Of a DNA stretch of 64,000 nt, positions 40,987 to 51,474 are shown in pieces. The notes under the pieces were generated by a model. It saw only the letters and a list, made by a program, of their open reading frames with translations, was not told where the DNA came from and did no database searches. Source of the DNA: Marchantia polymorpha subsp. ruderalis (Eukaryota; Streptophyta; Marchantiopsida; Marchantiales; Marchantiaceae); NCBI GenBank assembly GCA_037833965.1, contig AP031353.1, positions 3,288,501-3,352,500 on the forward strand, given 5' to 3'. Every line of letters starts with the position of its first letter. The stretch's first letter is position 1. The translations under genes and the position numbers were made by a program.

Positions 40987-41844
40987 CTAATCCACACCAC
41001 CATCCTCAACCTCAGGATCTGGAGATCGACCATCTACTCTCTGACTAGAGTAAGATGTCAGATGATCCTCTCTGCTGGAGTTCCCACGTAACCAACACAT
41101 GAAGGCAGATGCATGCCAACCAGGCACCATCTCCTCGTCAACCTCACCATGCCATCTAGCTCCAGTGTCATCCTCCTGGCTAGTGCATGGATTTCGACTC
41201 AAACCATCGGCATCTAGGTTCGCAACTCCAGGTCTATGCACCACCTGAAAGTCGTACTCCTGTAAGATGAGAGCCCACCGTGCAAGCTTCCCTGTAAGCT
41301 TGTCGGACTCCATCAACCACTTGAGCGGTTGATGATCAGTAACAAGGGTGAACTGCGTACCAAACAAGTAACACCTGAAGTGCGCCACAGCCCACACCGC
41401 TGCCAAGCACTCTCCCTCGTACGACCTATACCGCGACTCCGCTGCATTGTTCGAACGACTAGCGTACGCAACCACAAACTCCTTGCCCTCATCATCACGC
41501 TGCGTCAACACTGCTCCAAGTCCCAACATACTCCAATCAGTGTGCAATTGATATGGACGACCTCTGATAGGTCTCCTCAAGATGGGAGCGGCCACCAACC
41601 TGGCCTTGAGCTCAACAAAAGCTCTCTCCTGCTCATCTCCCCATTGCCACTCCTGATCTGACTTCAGCAACTGGTTCAAAGGCTTGGCTATAGCACTGAA
41701 CCCCTTCACATACCTCCGGTAGTAGTTCGCTAAACCCATAAATGCACGAACTCTACTCACATCCGTGGGACGAGGGATGCGTGCAATAGCCTCCACCTTT
41801 GCTTGCTGAACTCCTAAACCACCTGGGTATATCACATGACCCAA
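40987..41844 (-). pseudogene. RT thumb/connection and RNase H
   Basis: It starts after an in-frame TAG at 41862-41860 and has the post-palm LGHVIYPGG segment, the FMGLANYYRRYVKGF motif of gypsy RTs and an RNase H domain (YQLHTDWSMLGLGAVL, then TDHQPLKWL and LDADGLSR). It closes at TAG 40989-40987, and the same frame continues towards integrase. The first RNase H Asp and the DADGLSR Asp are present. Confidence 0.85.
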
Positions 41845-41937
41845 GTACTCAACCTTCTCCTAGAAGAACTTACACTTCCCAGGATGTAACCTCAAACCAT
41901 GAGCCCTCAATCGCTCAAACACAATCTGCAAGTGTAT

Positions 41938-42660
41938 CTAGTGTTGCTCCACAGTGTCACTAAACACCAAGATATCATCAATGTAACATCTGACAAAATC
42001 CAGCCCCGCCAGGATTCTGTCCATAACCCTCTGAAACTCGGCAGGTGCATTCTTCAACCCAAAGGGTAAGAATCGCCACTGATACAAACAATCCTTGCCG
42101 TGGGATTTGACGCCCCAAAACGCTGTCTTGGTTTTGTCCTCCTCCCGAATTGGCAACTGATGGTATCCTGCCCGAAGATCCAAAGTACTAAAAATCCTCG
42201 CATGTCCCACCACATCGAAGATCTCCTCAGGTGTAGGCATGGCATACTTATCGGACTTCGTCTGCCGATTGATAGGACGGTAGTCTCCACACATGCGCCT
42301 ATCCGTGTAGTTGCCATGTACATCCTTCTTCACCGGCATGACAGTGGCTGACGCATACTCACCATGCGATAACTCCACTAGTCCAGCCTCCAGTAGGTCC
42401 AACGTCCTACTCCGAATCAAATCTCTCTCCATCTCACTGTATCGATAAGGACGACGGAAGATTGGCGTATCACTAGCCAATTCTATCCGTATACCAGGTC
42501 CAATCAACGCACCCAACTCCTTCATACTGAAAGCAAAACAACTCCTATAGTCTCGTAGGAATTGTGTCAATCGTCGCCTCTCTCCTCCTGTGATCTGGGA
42601 ACCAATCAATGGCTCCCATTCCTCCTCCATAGGCACACTAGAGGGAGGCGACACTGTCAA
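41938..42660 (-). pseudogene. Reverse transcriptase fingers and palm
   Basis: A clear gypsy RT: ASATVMPVKKD, MCGDYRPINRQT, FSTLDLRAGYHQLPI, LPFGLKNAPAEFQRVM and the catalytic YIDDILVF. It ends at TAG 41940-41938 just after the palm. It follows the methyltransferase in the same frame across TAG 42669-42667 and has no ATG at its start; its nominal first codon is TTG. Confidence 0.88.
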
Positions 42661-42672
42661 TGGTTGCTACGC
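42661..42672 (-). promoter_or_regulatory. Possible readthrough stop UAG-CAA-CCA between methyltransferase and RT
   Basis: The minus strand reads TAG CAA CCA at 42669-42661, which fits UAG-CARYYA. Both sides are in one frame and RT has no ATG at its start. The same polyprotein has several other TAG codons that look like decay, so coincidence is possible. Confidence 0.4.
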
Positions 42673-44281
42673 TACACACTGCAAAGAAGGGTTATCTGTA
42701 CCCTCCTTCGTAGCCACCTCCACGTGAGAATCCTCTCCAACTGCATGGGCTACAACTCTGGCAAGTCCTTTCGTCACGTCCCATAAACTCCAAGGATAAC
42801 GAATATCTCGCCTGTCGCCCCCAGCCATTGCTACTACCGTTCCGGTAGGCAATGAGCTAATAAGTGGTGTTACAACCACCAAATCTGCGCACAAACGGCG
42901 TTGCTCGGCCAAACCCAAGCTCACAATCCACGTCAAGCAGTTCAGGTCCATAGCCTGACCCAAAACCTGACGACGCGACGCCTCTGAAACTGAAGAAGCC
43001 GCGGTCACACCAGTAAGAAACCCCATCGCACGCTCTCTCTCATCAGCATTGGGCTCCACCAACTGATGTAGGGTACTGTCCCATAGTAGTCCAGGTCCCT
43101 CATCACGATATGCATGTGATGCCGGATAACTGACAAATGTAGGTAAAGCCATCCGAGGCTGACCTACGCGGTTCACCAATGCCATAGGTGACCTGTCAGC
43201 AACTCTCACTACTTGAGAGTGCCGGGAAACATCCAAGATACTGTCAACTGTGAGTGTAGTATCACGCTTCACCGAATCATAGGCATGACGCAATATCTCA
43301 CGTGGCAAAAGGTTGGTCCACCACAAACGTGCACGATGCGCTCGTGATCCAACCCTCGCAGCATCCAACAGTACTGCTGATCCAATCCATGCTCGGACTT
43401 GATGGACACTCGCCATCAACTGGGCCCGAGTGTCACCCAACAATGGTACGTTCTCCAGAATGTATGCTAGAGAACATGTCTGCTGCACTTGGAGATGACG
43501 TAACACTCGCATCATCTCCCAAAACATCCGAGATCTGGGATCATGCAACCCTGTCCCATGTCCAGCGCGTGTGTGTCCCTGACATGGCCAGCCCGCAATC
43601 ACCATATCAATATGGCCAGCCCGCAATCACCATATCGTTGCTGGGGGCGCCAAGGTCTGGCGCCCCCAGCAACGAAATGTCTGAAGGCAACGCCTTCTGG
43701 AATCCTCGGACAGCTGATCGCGGCAACAACGAAGGAAAACGCCGCATCAACTGTGCAACATGTCGTGAAGAGACTCGACGTGCAGTCTCGTCCTTCTCCA
43801 CATACAAGTATCTCCGTACCGGAATACCTGACTGCAACACCGCAGCCAAACCGGTTCTGATCCCACCAAAAAGATCCAGCAAACAAACGCCCTCTGAGGA
43901 ATACTCCCATGCAATAGGTGTAGTAACCAATGGAGACAATGCACTAGAACCACCAACTAGCCGATCAGCTGAAGCCCTCTCTGGCTCTGCTGGTAAAGAG
44001 GCTTCACTCCAAGTCTTTTTTACCAACCTATCAGTTTCCAACTGTAGTGCCTGGCACGAACTCCACAGTGGAACATCTAAGGGTGAAGTCACCGCCGCTG
44101 TGAAACTCACAACCTCCTCCACATCCTCGTAGACTGAGGTATCGTCGGCAGACATGTTCCCCTCCAACAAGTCATCGGGCCAGGTAAGCACTCCGCTAAA
44201 ACCTGCTACAGATGCCAAGACCGCTGACGAAGATCCAAGAGGTCGATCCCGAGAAATAAATCTCACTGGCAGCTCGCTCAA
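42667..44281 (-). pseudogene. DNMT3-like DNA cytosine-5 methyltransferase inside a retrotransposon
   Basis: Canonical C5-methyltransferase motifs appear in linear order. Motif I (LLDLFGGIRTGL, residues 134-145 of the first frame) binds S-adenosylmethionine, and VEKDE follows as motif II. Motif IV with the catalytic Cys is GWPCQG (Cys 15 of the second frame), motif VI is ENV (58-60), motif VIII is AHRARLWWTN, and a motif IX-X-like RRQVLGQAMDLN occurs near the end. AHRAR-x-W is closest to DNMT3-type enzymes, and the order is not permuted as in plant DRMs. The gene lies between protease and RT. It is split by a frameshift caused by a 28-bp duplication over motif IV: the first frame (44281-43607) ends in GWPY-stop, and the second (43626-42667) repeats the motif intact. 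Confidence 0.85.
43584..43673. repeat. 28-bp tandem duplication plus perfect 15-bp hairpin in the methyltransferase gene
   Basis: A 25-bp sequence at 43584-43608 recurs at 43612-43636 (period 28, hence the frameshift). Next to it, 43637-43651 and 43659-43673 are perfect inverted complements (GTTGCTGGGGGCGCC and its complement) around a 7-base loop. Confidence 0.93.
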
Positions 44282-44356
44282 ACGTCCATCTCCGGACTGC
44301 CAACCAGGACGATATGCGGCAGTCTCCGTCCATTAGTCCATCCGGAAGCCCATCGG

Positions 44357-46573
44357 TTATAACACCACTCCACCAACCAGCACATCATATGACTCTGCTG
44401 ATGTAACCACAGCACGAACTCCAAACTGCGAGCTATCATGAGGGTGATCATGCCTCAACTGCACCGCTATGCTCTCCCTGGTCATAAAGTAAGACCTATT
44501 GCTGGCACCACCAAGGGATGTCTGGATCTGGAATGGGCAAGGTTCCAACTCGGACCTCCGAATGCCCAAACTAATGCATGTAGCCTTGCCCAACATCAAG
44601 GGCTGTGCACCAGAATCCAACAAAACTCTGGCTGGGACATACACCTGTCCAGTAGAACTCACTAACCGAAATAGACCACTTCGGTTGTCCACCATACATA
44701 CACCAGGGACAATACTCTCGCGATCAATGGCTGGGCGAGCTGGTAAGGACTCCATCCTCGCCGCTGCGGCCTGCCAAGTCGTCTCCTCGAACAATGTAGA
44801 CGTTGAGGATGGGTCCTCAACTGTATTCTCACTTATCTCGGCACTAGTAGCAGCGACTCTCCCACGCTCACACGACGTGGCTGCTACCCGAAATACTCGA
44901 GCCAAATCAATACCAGAGTCTATCAACTCCGTGGCTGAGAACAATGGAGATCGCAAGACTGAAGTGGCCATCCGCATCACTGCACTAGATGGCACGTCTA
45001 CGCCCACAACAGATGATGTAAGAACCTCAGTTCTCACTCTAGTGTCAGTAGGCGGTGCAGGTCTCATAGATGAACTGCTACCCACCTCTGACAACAAAAA
45101 GGACTGGGGAAGTCTAGACTGACGTCCACCCTCACCCCTCTGAGGGTCCAACTCCACAGTCGCACCACGTGGCTCTGAAGTGCGAGCACCACCTCTGGTC
45201 ACTGCAACTGATGCCTCAACCTGTGCTGCACTGGCCAAATAGGAGAAATCCTCTCCCTCGAAAGATGTGGAAGTGCTCGCCCCCAGACCGGCCATAGCAG
45301 CAAGCCTCTGCTCCAACTGCTCAATCCGAGCAGCCATAGCGCTCTCTATGGCAGAAGTAGCACTCGCTGCGGTACGCTCAATGGCCCCGGTACCTCTACC
45401 ACCTCTACCACCTCTGCCACCTCGGCCTCGCGGAGCATCACCTCCACGACCTCTACCTCCAGATCTCAACTCAGGATGAAGGTCAAAGCAACGCTCTCGA
45501 GGGTGACCCGGTCGATGACAATGATCACAGGTCACCTGTGCCGGCTGTGGCCTAGCCTGTGGAGTTTGTCCCTCTCGCTCCTGGGGACAATCCTTCCTCA
45601 TATGGCTACCTCCGCATGTCCAACATGACGGTCCCTGTGGCTGACCCGAAAATGAAGGCAGTGGTGGCCGCGCACTAGGCTCTCTGTGACCTGAAGGATG
45701 TCGTGTATGACCTCCACGACTCCCACTTATGGGGCGAGACTGTGCTGGGCTATGTGGGATACGCGAGGTAGTGGTCGTGTCCCTCGCAAATGTAGACGTC
45801 ACCACCCTCTCCTCCACCATGTTAAGCTCAATCTTCTCAGAAAGAGCAAACACATGGGCTAATGTGGGTGATGAGTCGCTCATGAGAGTAGCATCACGCA
45901 CTCTCCTCCGCAACTCTCTGTCAAGGATCCGATACCAGTACTGGACAGCCTGTGCCTCAGTCACACCGTGAGTAACTGAGATGAGCCGTCGCATACGAGT
46001 GTATGCCTCACGAAGACTCTCACCAGTCTTCCTCTCAAACTCCTGGAGGCTCCTCAACTTCTCCGTTTTCACCCCTTGATAATTCTTCCTCAATCTCTGG
46101 AAGAACTCAGGAATGGGGCTAAACGAAGGTACGCCACCAGCATCTCCCCTCGTGCTGCCACCGGCAATGCTAACAGTACCGCTGCTGGTACTAGTACCAG
46201 TTGCGCCAACTGCTCCACTGGTACCCTCGCTGATGCTACTACTCGCACCTCCACTGATGCCGATACTCGCAGCTCCACTGGTACCCACACCACCCTGGGT
46301 AATGGATGAGTAGTTCGGAGACCAATGCCGTCTCCATGCATCAATCTCTACAGCATACTCTCTCCCAAACTCATGATAATCGTCCATGGGAGGCCCCTCC
46401 AAATGCTGGAATAATCCCTTCCATGCAAAGAAGGGTGTAAACAACGTGGGGTTACGCAGAAACTGCATATCACACCACGTGTCGAACTCCTGAATAAAAT
46501 CATCAAGCTCGATGGTGCCCATTGCACCAGAGTAACGTCGAGGACCCTTCGCGGCCCCGTACATCCCGTCCAT
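44357..46573 (-). CDS. gag-pro: Gag-protease of the methyltransferase element
   Basis: I choose the ATG at 46573; the frame is open upstream to at least 46693 but begins there with TTG. The N-terminal half is a Gag domain (IELDDFIQEFDTW, AWKGLFQHLEG, RRLRSLQEF-type helix with SLREAYTRMRRLI), with a Gly/Ser/Thr-rich insert. Two zinc knuckles follow: CWTCGGSHMRKDC, one residue short in spacing, and CDHCHRPGHPRERC. An RGG-rich run comes next, then an aspartic protease with catalytic DSGA (VLLDSGAQPLML) and a YDVLVGG strand. It stops at TAA 44359-44357. The methyltransferase frame is the same frame, about 25 codons further on, after a second TAA at 44335-44333. It is the best-preserved ORF of this element. 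Confidence 0.85.
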   Translation of the reverse strand: MDGMYGAAKGPRRYSGAMGTIELDDFIQEFDTWCDMQFLRNPTLFTPFFAWKGLFQHLEGPPMDDYHEFGREYAVEIDAWRRHWSPNYSSITQGGVGTSGAASIGISGGASSSISEGTSGAVGATGTSTSSGTVSIAGGSTRGDAGGVPSFSPIPEFFQRLRKNYQGVKTEKLRSLQEFERKTGESLREAYTRMRRLISVTHGVTEAQAVQYWYRILDRELRRRVRDATLMSDSSPTLAHVFALSEKIELNMVEERVVTSTFARDTTTTSRIPHSPAQSRPISGSRGGHTRHPSGHREPSARPPLPSFSGQPQGPSCWTCGGSHMRKDCPQEREGQTPQARPQPAQVTCDHCHRPGHPRERCFDLHPELRSGGRGRGGDAPRGRGGRGGRGGRGTGAIERTAASATSAIESAMAARIEQLEQRLAAMAGLGASTSTSFEGEDFSYLASAAQVEASVAVTRGGARTSEPRGATVELDPQRGEGGRQSRLPQSFLLSEVGSSSSMRPAPPTDTRVRTEVLTSSVVGVDVPSSAVMRMATSVLRSPLFSATELIDSGIDLARVFRVAATSCERGRVAATSAEISENTVEDPSSTSTLFEETTWQAAAARMESLPARPAIDRESIVPGVCMVDNRSGLFRLVSSTGQVYVPARVLLDSGAQPLMLGKATCISLGIRRSELEPCPFQIQTSLGGASNRSYFMTRESIAVQLRHDHPHDSSQFGVRAVVTSAESYDVLVGGVVL

Positions 46574-46699
46574 GTCCCAAATCAATGGGGTGAGGACACT
46601 AGACGATATCACCACCAAAGACTCTCTGTCTACAACACTCTGGTCTTGCTCCGCAACAACTGGCGAAATAGGTGAAGGTAGCCGATACCTCAACCCACT

Positions 46700-47449
46700 C
46701 CGCGTAAATCCCCCGCGGTCCTCAACAGGACCACTAGACTGCTCCGTGATGGCGAGACTTCAACTGGCACCACTGCCAGATCTCCACCCAATAACTCAAT
46801 CCGCCTCTGATGCCGTGCTGCACTGAGCTACTCTAGCCCTACTAGCTAAGGTGCATGGGCAACCTAACCTGTCATCACAGCAAGAAGACTCTCACGGTCT
46901 ACTGGTCATCACTCCAGTCTCACCGTGAGAGAAACATAGATAGACCGGCCGGTGATCAAGTCCAGCCCCCTATCGCCAGCACACAGGAGTAAAACTACTC
47001 CGGAAATCAGCGTCACCCCTACACGGGCGCGCACCAGGAAGCAAGACTGGAGAGGATCCAAACACAAGCAACCAGCTAGCAACGACTCTCCAGTCTAAAG
47101 GAAACACAGCACAAAACAAGACAACACACACGGGACATCGCATCGCTTTGCGATCCCGATTTGATCTCCATCGCCCTCCATTTACGTGGGCCTCCATTGC
47201 CTATGATGCCCTCTTCCATCAAATTGCAAACAAAAATTGTTTGAAAACTTTTTTTTTTTTTTTTTTCTCCTTCACACAGGGGTCACACTGCCCCTCAACA
47301 AACACACTACACACTGAAAGCTCAATATATTGACTACGTCATATATATATTTACAATGCTTTCAAAACATCACGTCACAGGTAGTGAAACCGGGTGCAAA
47401 CTCCCGATCCCTTCAGGAACTCCTATCTAAACGCTACAAGTATTTGCTA
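46700..47449. other. Leader region upstream of gag, no gene
   Basis: I find no supported ORF. A T-run of 18 at about 47249-47266 (poly-A on the minus strand) and an AT-repeat near 47341-47350 are present. I could not identify a primer-binding site for this element. Confidence 0.4.
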
Positions 47450-47824
47450 TCAATCCTTTGGGAGACTATCAAGAAATTTCTCTAGTACAAGAATTTCTTC
47501 TGAAAGACAATCTTGAACATACTGAACATCTCTCAAATGGTCAGCAATATCCTGTGGAAGGTCTAGAAACTCATCCTCACATACCCTATACTCTAGGCCG
47601 GATTCCTCTAGAAGTTTCTCTACGGCTAGTGCCTCGTCCCAATCTAACCCGGAATCTTTTTCTTCTGCCACAACAGTGTTTACCGGATTCTCTTCTACTT
47701 GAGGCTGCACCGTCACCTCTTGCTCCTGATCACGTTCCTCGGTGCTGACAACCTCCACTGTCTGAATTTCTGGTAAACTGTCTCCCACTTTGTCTCCAAG
47801 CGGCATTTTCTCTTCAGAAGTCAA
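47450..47824 (-). CDS. Small acidic hypothetical protein
   Basis: A 124-codon ORF begins with ATG and has a coherent, strongly acidic composition, rich in Glu, Asp and Val. A Leu/Glu/Asp-rich C-terminal half (LDWDEALAVEKLLEES, then LPQDIADHLRDVQ) could form amphipathic helices. No family is recognised. It could be an exon, an accessory ORF of the element's leader or chance. Its strand matches the methyltransferase element. Confidence 0.35.
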   Translation of the reverse strand: MTSEEKMPLGDKVGDSLPEIQTVEVVSTEERDQEQEVTVQPQVEENPVNTVVAEEKDSGLDWDEALAVEKLLEESGLEYRVCEDEFLDLPQDIADHLRDVQYVQDCLSEEILVLEKFLDSLPKD

Positions 47825-50800
47825 AACTCCACTGTATACAAGGATTGCTTACAGAGTATCTGTAAACTAAATCTGAAGGAAAAACTGAAAACTGTTTAAC
47901 TCTAAAACTATCACAAAGTTTTAGAGGAGCACCAAAAACTTTTGACTGTAAAGTATCACTGATGGATATTTACCACAGTAAAACTAAAAGCAAATGTAAG
48001 ACCAGTATATAGTCTACCTCACAAAAGGCTCCACCTTTGTAAACTCCAACTGTTTGTAGAGAAGACTACTCTTGGTAAATGAACCTTCTACTATTGTTTA
48101 TCACTACAACATTACAGTGATAAACCTAACCTGATAAATCATATTTGGATATTCCACAACAACTCCCGTATGGTAGGTGTGTCTAAATGAAGTACCAAGT
48201 TCAGCGAAGTAATCTTCTGTAAACTAATTCACTGAAAATATGCATGATTTACCATGATCATATGGCAGATCCGAAGGCTCTATTAGTACTATTCATTTAA
48301 TATGAACAGTCATAAATATAAATGCTATGAAAAACAGTAGATGGACGCTAATATCAAAAACCTTTGCAGACTTTGTCCACAATGTTTTGCAAATTGACCA
48401 AACTTTTATGCTTTGCAGAAAGCAAGTAAAGATCTATGTCAAAGGAAATCTTTACGCAAAACTAGAATTCGAGCCCTCCAGTGTTGCAATCTATCTCCAA
48501 GGTACTGAAAGACCAAATGCTTTTCAGTAGATATTCAAGACACTCCTTGTGACTCAGTAGCATATGCTTAACTACCTTATTATGTTAAATCCAGGATATC
48601 CATCTGATGGATCAATTGTTGTTTCCTGCTTGAAATCGGCTTCTTTCTGAAGCCGAATCGGATTGGAGATAGATGTCTTTGAGTGCTTTGGGCTGAGGGC
48701 TGAAGTGTTACACCAAAACGACCCAAGTAGATCCGAGGGGAATTGAAATGTCCAAGAGAAGAATTTGTACGTGGATAGAACTGTATCCTCAGAATCACTA
48801 TTCTATCCTACTGATGTGGAGCGCTCAAGAGCCCGGAGCTTCGTCATTAGGCAGCCTTTCTGAACTACAAAAGGCCGATCCGAGTGGCCAGTCCTTCAAA
48901 CGAACCAGCCCTCGGAAGAACGCTCAGGGCAGAACTTTAGAGCACACACCGGGAACCACAGTATCAATTTACGGGTCAGTCAATCCCCTTCTCGAACCTC
49001 TGGCCACACACTCCGCAGTCAAGGATGACCTAGCAAACGCATGTCGCTTGCCCACTCCAGTACAGAAATACGACCAATCGTCGATCCCTCAGAAACGGAT
49101 TTTCGGACCTCCAAAGACAAACTTCTGACCACTGTCAAAAGCCCGAGCACTAATTTTTTAAGCACGAACCACGTTTCCGCGATCGTGCAGATGGAGGGCT
49201 TCACTAGTCGGTAACTCAACCAACAAAAACTTGGGCCAATCTGCACTCGCCTCCTCTCTTCTCTCCCTCCTCCGAAACGCCAACCGACCAGTCCCTCCAA
49301 AACACGATTACAAGCCTGATTCTACTCGTCCCTTCAACACGCTTCGCTCCGCTTCCAGTGCCAGCTTCCGCAACCTGATTTAATTCCTCCCCACCTGGGA
49401 CCAGACACAAACCCGGTCTCCACTTCCGCTTTAATACAAGGCCGCAGGAGGAAGCAAGAGGGAAAGATTAAACCGAACACGGACACAACAATCAATCAAG
49501 ATCCAGCACAGTCACTTCTTCGGAATAAATCACGACGCAGGGGACCGGAGATGGATGATTCTCCAATCAAGCTACGGAACGAAGCTGCAGTTCGCCAACG
49601 ACTCTCGCACGTCACCGCGCCACGAGGTAGACAGACAGAGTGCCGAATAAAGAAGGAGCAGCAGCAGCAGTGGCGGTGCAACGAGACAGCGACGCGATCT
49701 GACACAGACCTCTCCCCTCGTCCTCCTCGTCTACCTCCTCTATTCACGTCTATCTTACTGTGCAATGTTTTGAACAGAAGCTACGGGAGACCACTAATTC
49801 ATGAAATGGCGACCACCTTCTCAGCCAAAGGTGTATTCGATAGCACCGAATAGAGTACCTAGTGAAGAAGCCTGTGGCATCAATACTTTGAAAAAGTCTC
49901 AGATACACAGTCGAGTCCACGTATCGATCCGCACCTGTTAACTATTGCCTATGGGCAATACACTAACTCTCAAGTTCACGTGCAACGTTCACCTTCGGAA
50001 ATCTTTGTACATTCCAACTATGTAATCAGAAATATGAATGTACGATTCGCTGAAGCATCTCCCTTCCAATGGTCATCAAACAGAGACAAAGTCTTAGTTT
50101 GTGGTCACTAGACCGAATCTCTCACGATTTCTTTCAGAAGCCCGCCTTCTGTTGGACGACGACTTACTACCTGGCGGTGGATCGATCTATTTTAAATTTC
50201 CTTCACAGTTAATGGGATCGCTGCGAGGAAATTTGCTGTTCACGTCCGGGGTTCAGTATCGGGGAAGAATTTGGGCTACAGCTCTAAATGACGGAATCGC
50301 CTCGCACTCCCCGAAACCTGTGCACCTACCAATCTTCACGCCCTTGAGTCGGTTCTCGCACTCGACGACTCTTCCACGCGTTTCGCTCTCTGTGTCATCT
50401 CATGGATCTGATCTACGTGGCGGGCGGACAGTGCACCGCTCGATAAAACGACCCACCTGACCGACGGCTTGCGCTCTCGGTCTCGTTCTTGCTCGCACTT
50501 TGCAACCTGTTGGACATGCACTGCGGCAGCACTGTCTCTTCTGCAGCTCCGGTTCAGGTTCAGCGTCAACTCCAGCGGCGGCGATGGTGAGTTTCAATTT
50601 CAAACATAGTATCTATTTCCATACAGTCCCACAATCTCCCGGTCTCACCCGGCAACCTTCAAGGACAATTTCACGCAACTGCAGCAGATCAAAAGGAAGA
50701 TCTGATCCTGTATATTCTTCAACGTGGCCATCCTTCCATGTGAACGACGAATACACCTTACAACTGTACTTTGATCTCGTACTTCTTGCAGGGGCCCTAT

Positions 50801-51182
50801 AATTTGCCGTGATATTTTCTGCTAACTCATGATACATCAACCGTTACGTTTGGATCTCAGCGACCACTACTGAGATTAAAATCCATCACCTCCGCTGTAC
50901 AAACACTTCTTTCATATCACTCTCCGTTCCATGAGCGACGAGCGAATTGAACATGCATTCAAGAGTGAAACTCGTCCCGACCACCTTCAGCTTGCTACTG
51001 CCCGCTGTATTTGATGACGAGTAGATCCTGTAGCACTGACTCGCAGCTTACACCTCCTGAAAACGCCCAGAGATACACACAACCAAAACACCAACGAGGC
51101 TAGACAGATCACAAAACTGTTACACAGAAAAACGGCTATGTGATCTCGCAGGATAGGATCAACGTTACGCAAGTTCTTCGAG
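47825..51182. other. Unassigned region between the element leader and terminal segment X
   Basis: About 3.3 kb of mixed composition. Short ORFs occur (48327-48530, 48748-49128, 49551-49853 and 50101-50460 plus; 50613-50840 minus) but none shows a domain I recognise. The stretch may be a long 5' leader, a foreign insertion or captured host DNA. Confidence 0.4.
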
Positions 51183-51474
51183 TGAAATATACGGGAATTC
51201 CCCACTGGAATTCCCGTCGGTCAATTACCCTACTGGCAACAAACCGTCACCGTCACAAACATGAGTCAAGCCCAACCCACTCCACGCTCGGAGAATCCAG
51301 GTCGACGCAAAGGGGAAAGTCACTCTACGCTCCCAACGCTTCCAGGCTCGACTCGAAGAACTGACGTTCTTCGAGCCGTCCCCGACTGTATACCCCTCGT
51401 GACCAGAACCCTAACTTTACGGCTAAATATAGTAAGTGTCTGAACTTCGTGAGCCGACTCGTAACTACATGACA
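51183..51474 (-). repeat. Terminal segment X, right copy
   Basis: 292 bp nearly identical to 38952-39251, ending ACATGACA and followed by CCCG, the presumed TSD. Unlike the left end, no R segment adjoins it, so the right terminus is rearranged or R is not a true LTR part. Confidence 0.7.

Larger units (their letters stand above)
33422..51474 (-). mobile_element. Decayed Ty3/gypsy element encoding a cytosine methyltransferase and PHD finger
   Basis: The minus-strand order is Gag-protease (46573-44357), DNMT3-like methyltransferase (44281-42667), RT (42660-41938), RNase H (41844-40987), integrase (40794-40225) and integrase C-terminus plus PHD finger (40206-39541). A shared terminal segment ('X') lies at 38952-39251 and 51183-51474, and a 114-bp segment ('R') at 33422-33535 and 39254-39367. 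CCCG flanks both outer limits (33418-33421 and 51475-51478) as a possible TSD. The terminal structure is not fully resolved, and 46.8-51.2 kb may include foreign DNA. A 5.4 kb solo LTR interrupts the left end. Confidence 0.75.

Noticed and set aside
43302-44132. 276-codon ORF opposite the methyltransferase gene
   Set aside because: It is antisense to well-supported methyltransferase motifs and has no domain of its own.
47249-47266. Poly-T run as the tail of a LINE or processed pseudogene on the minus strand
   Set aside because: No upstream coding remnant or target-site duplication was found.
50613-50840. 75-codon minus-strand ORF with a plausible protein-like composition
   Set aside because: No domain, splice structure or homology could be recognised, so I left it inside the unassigned region.
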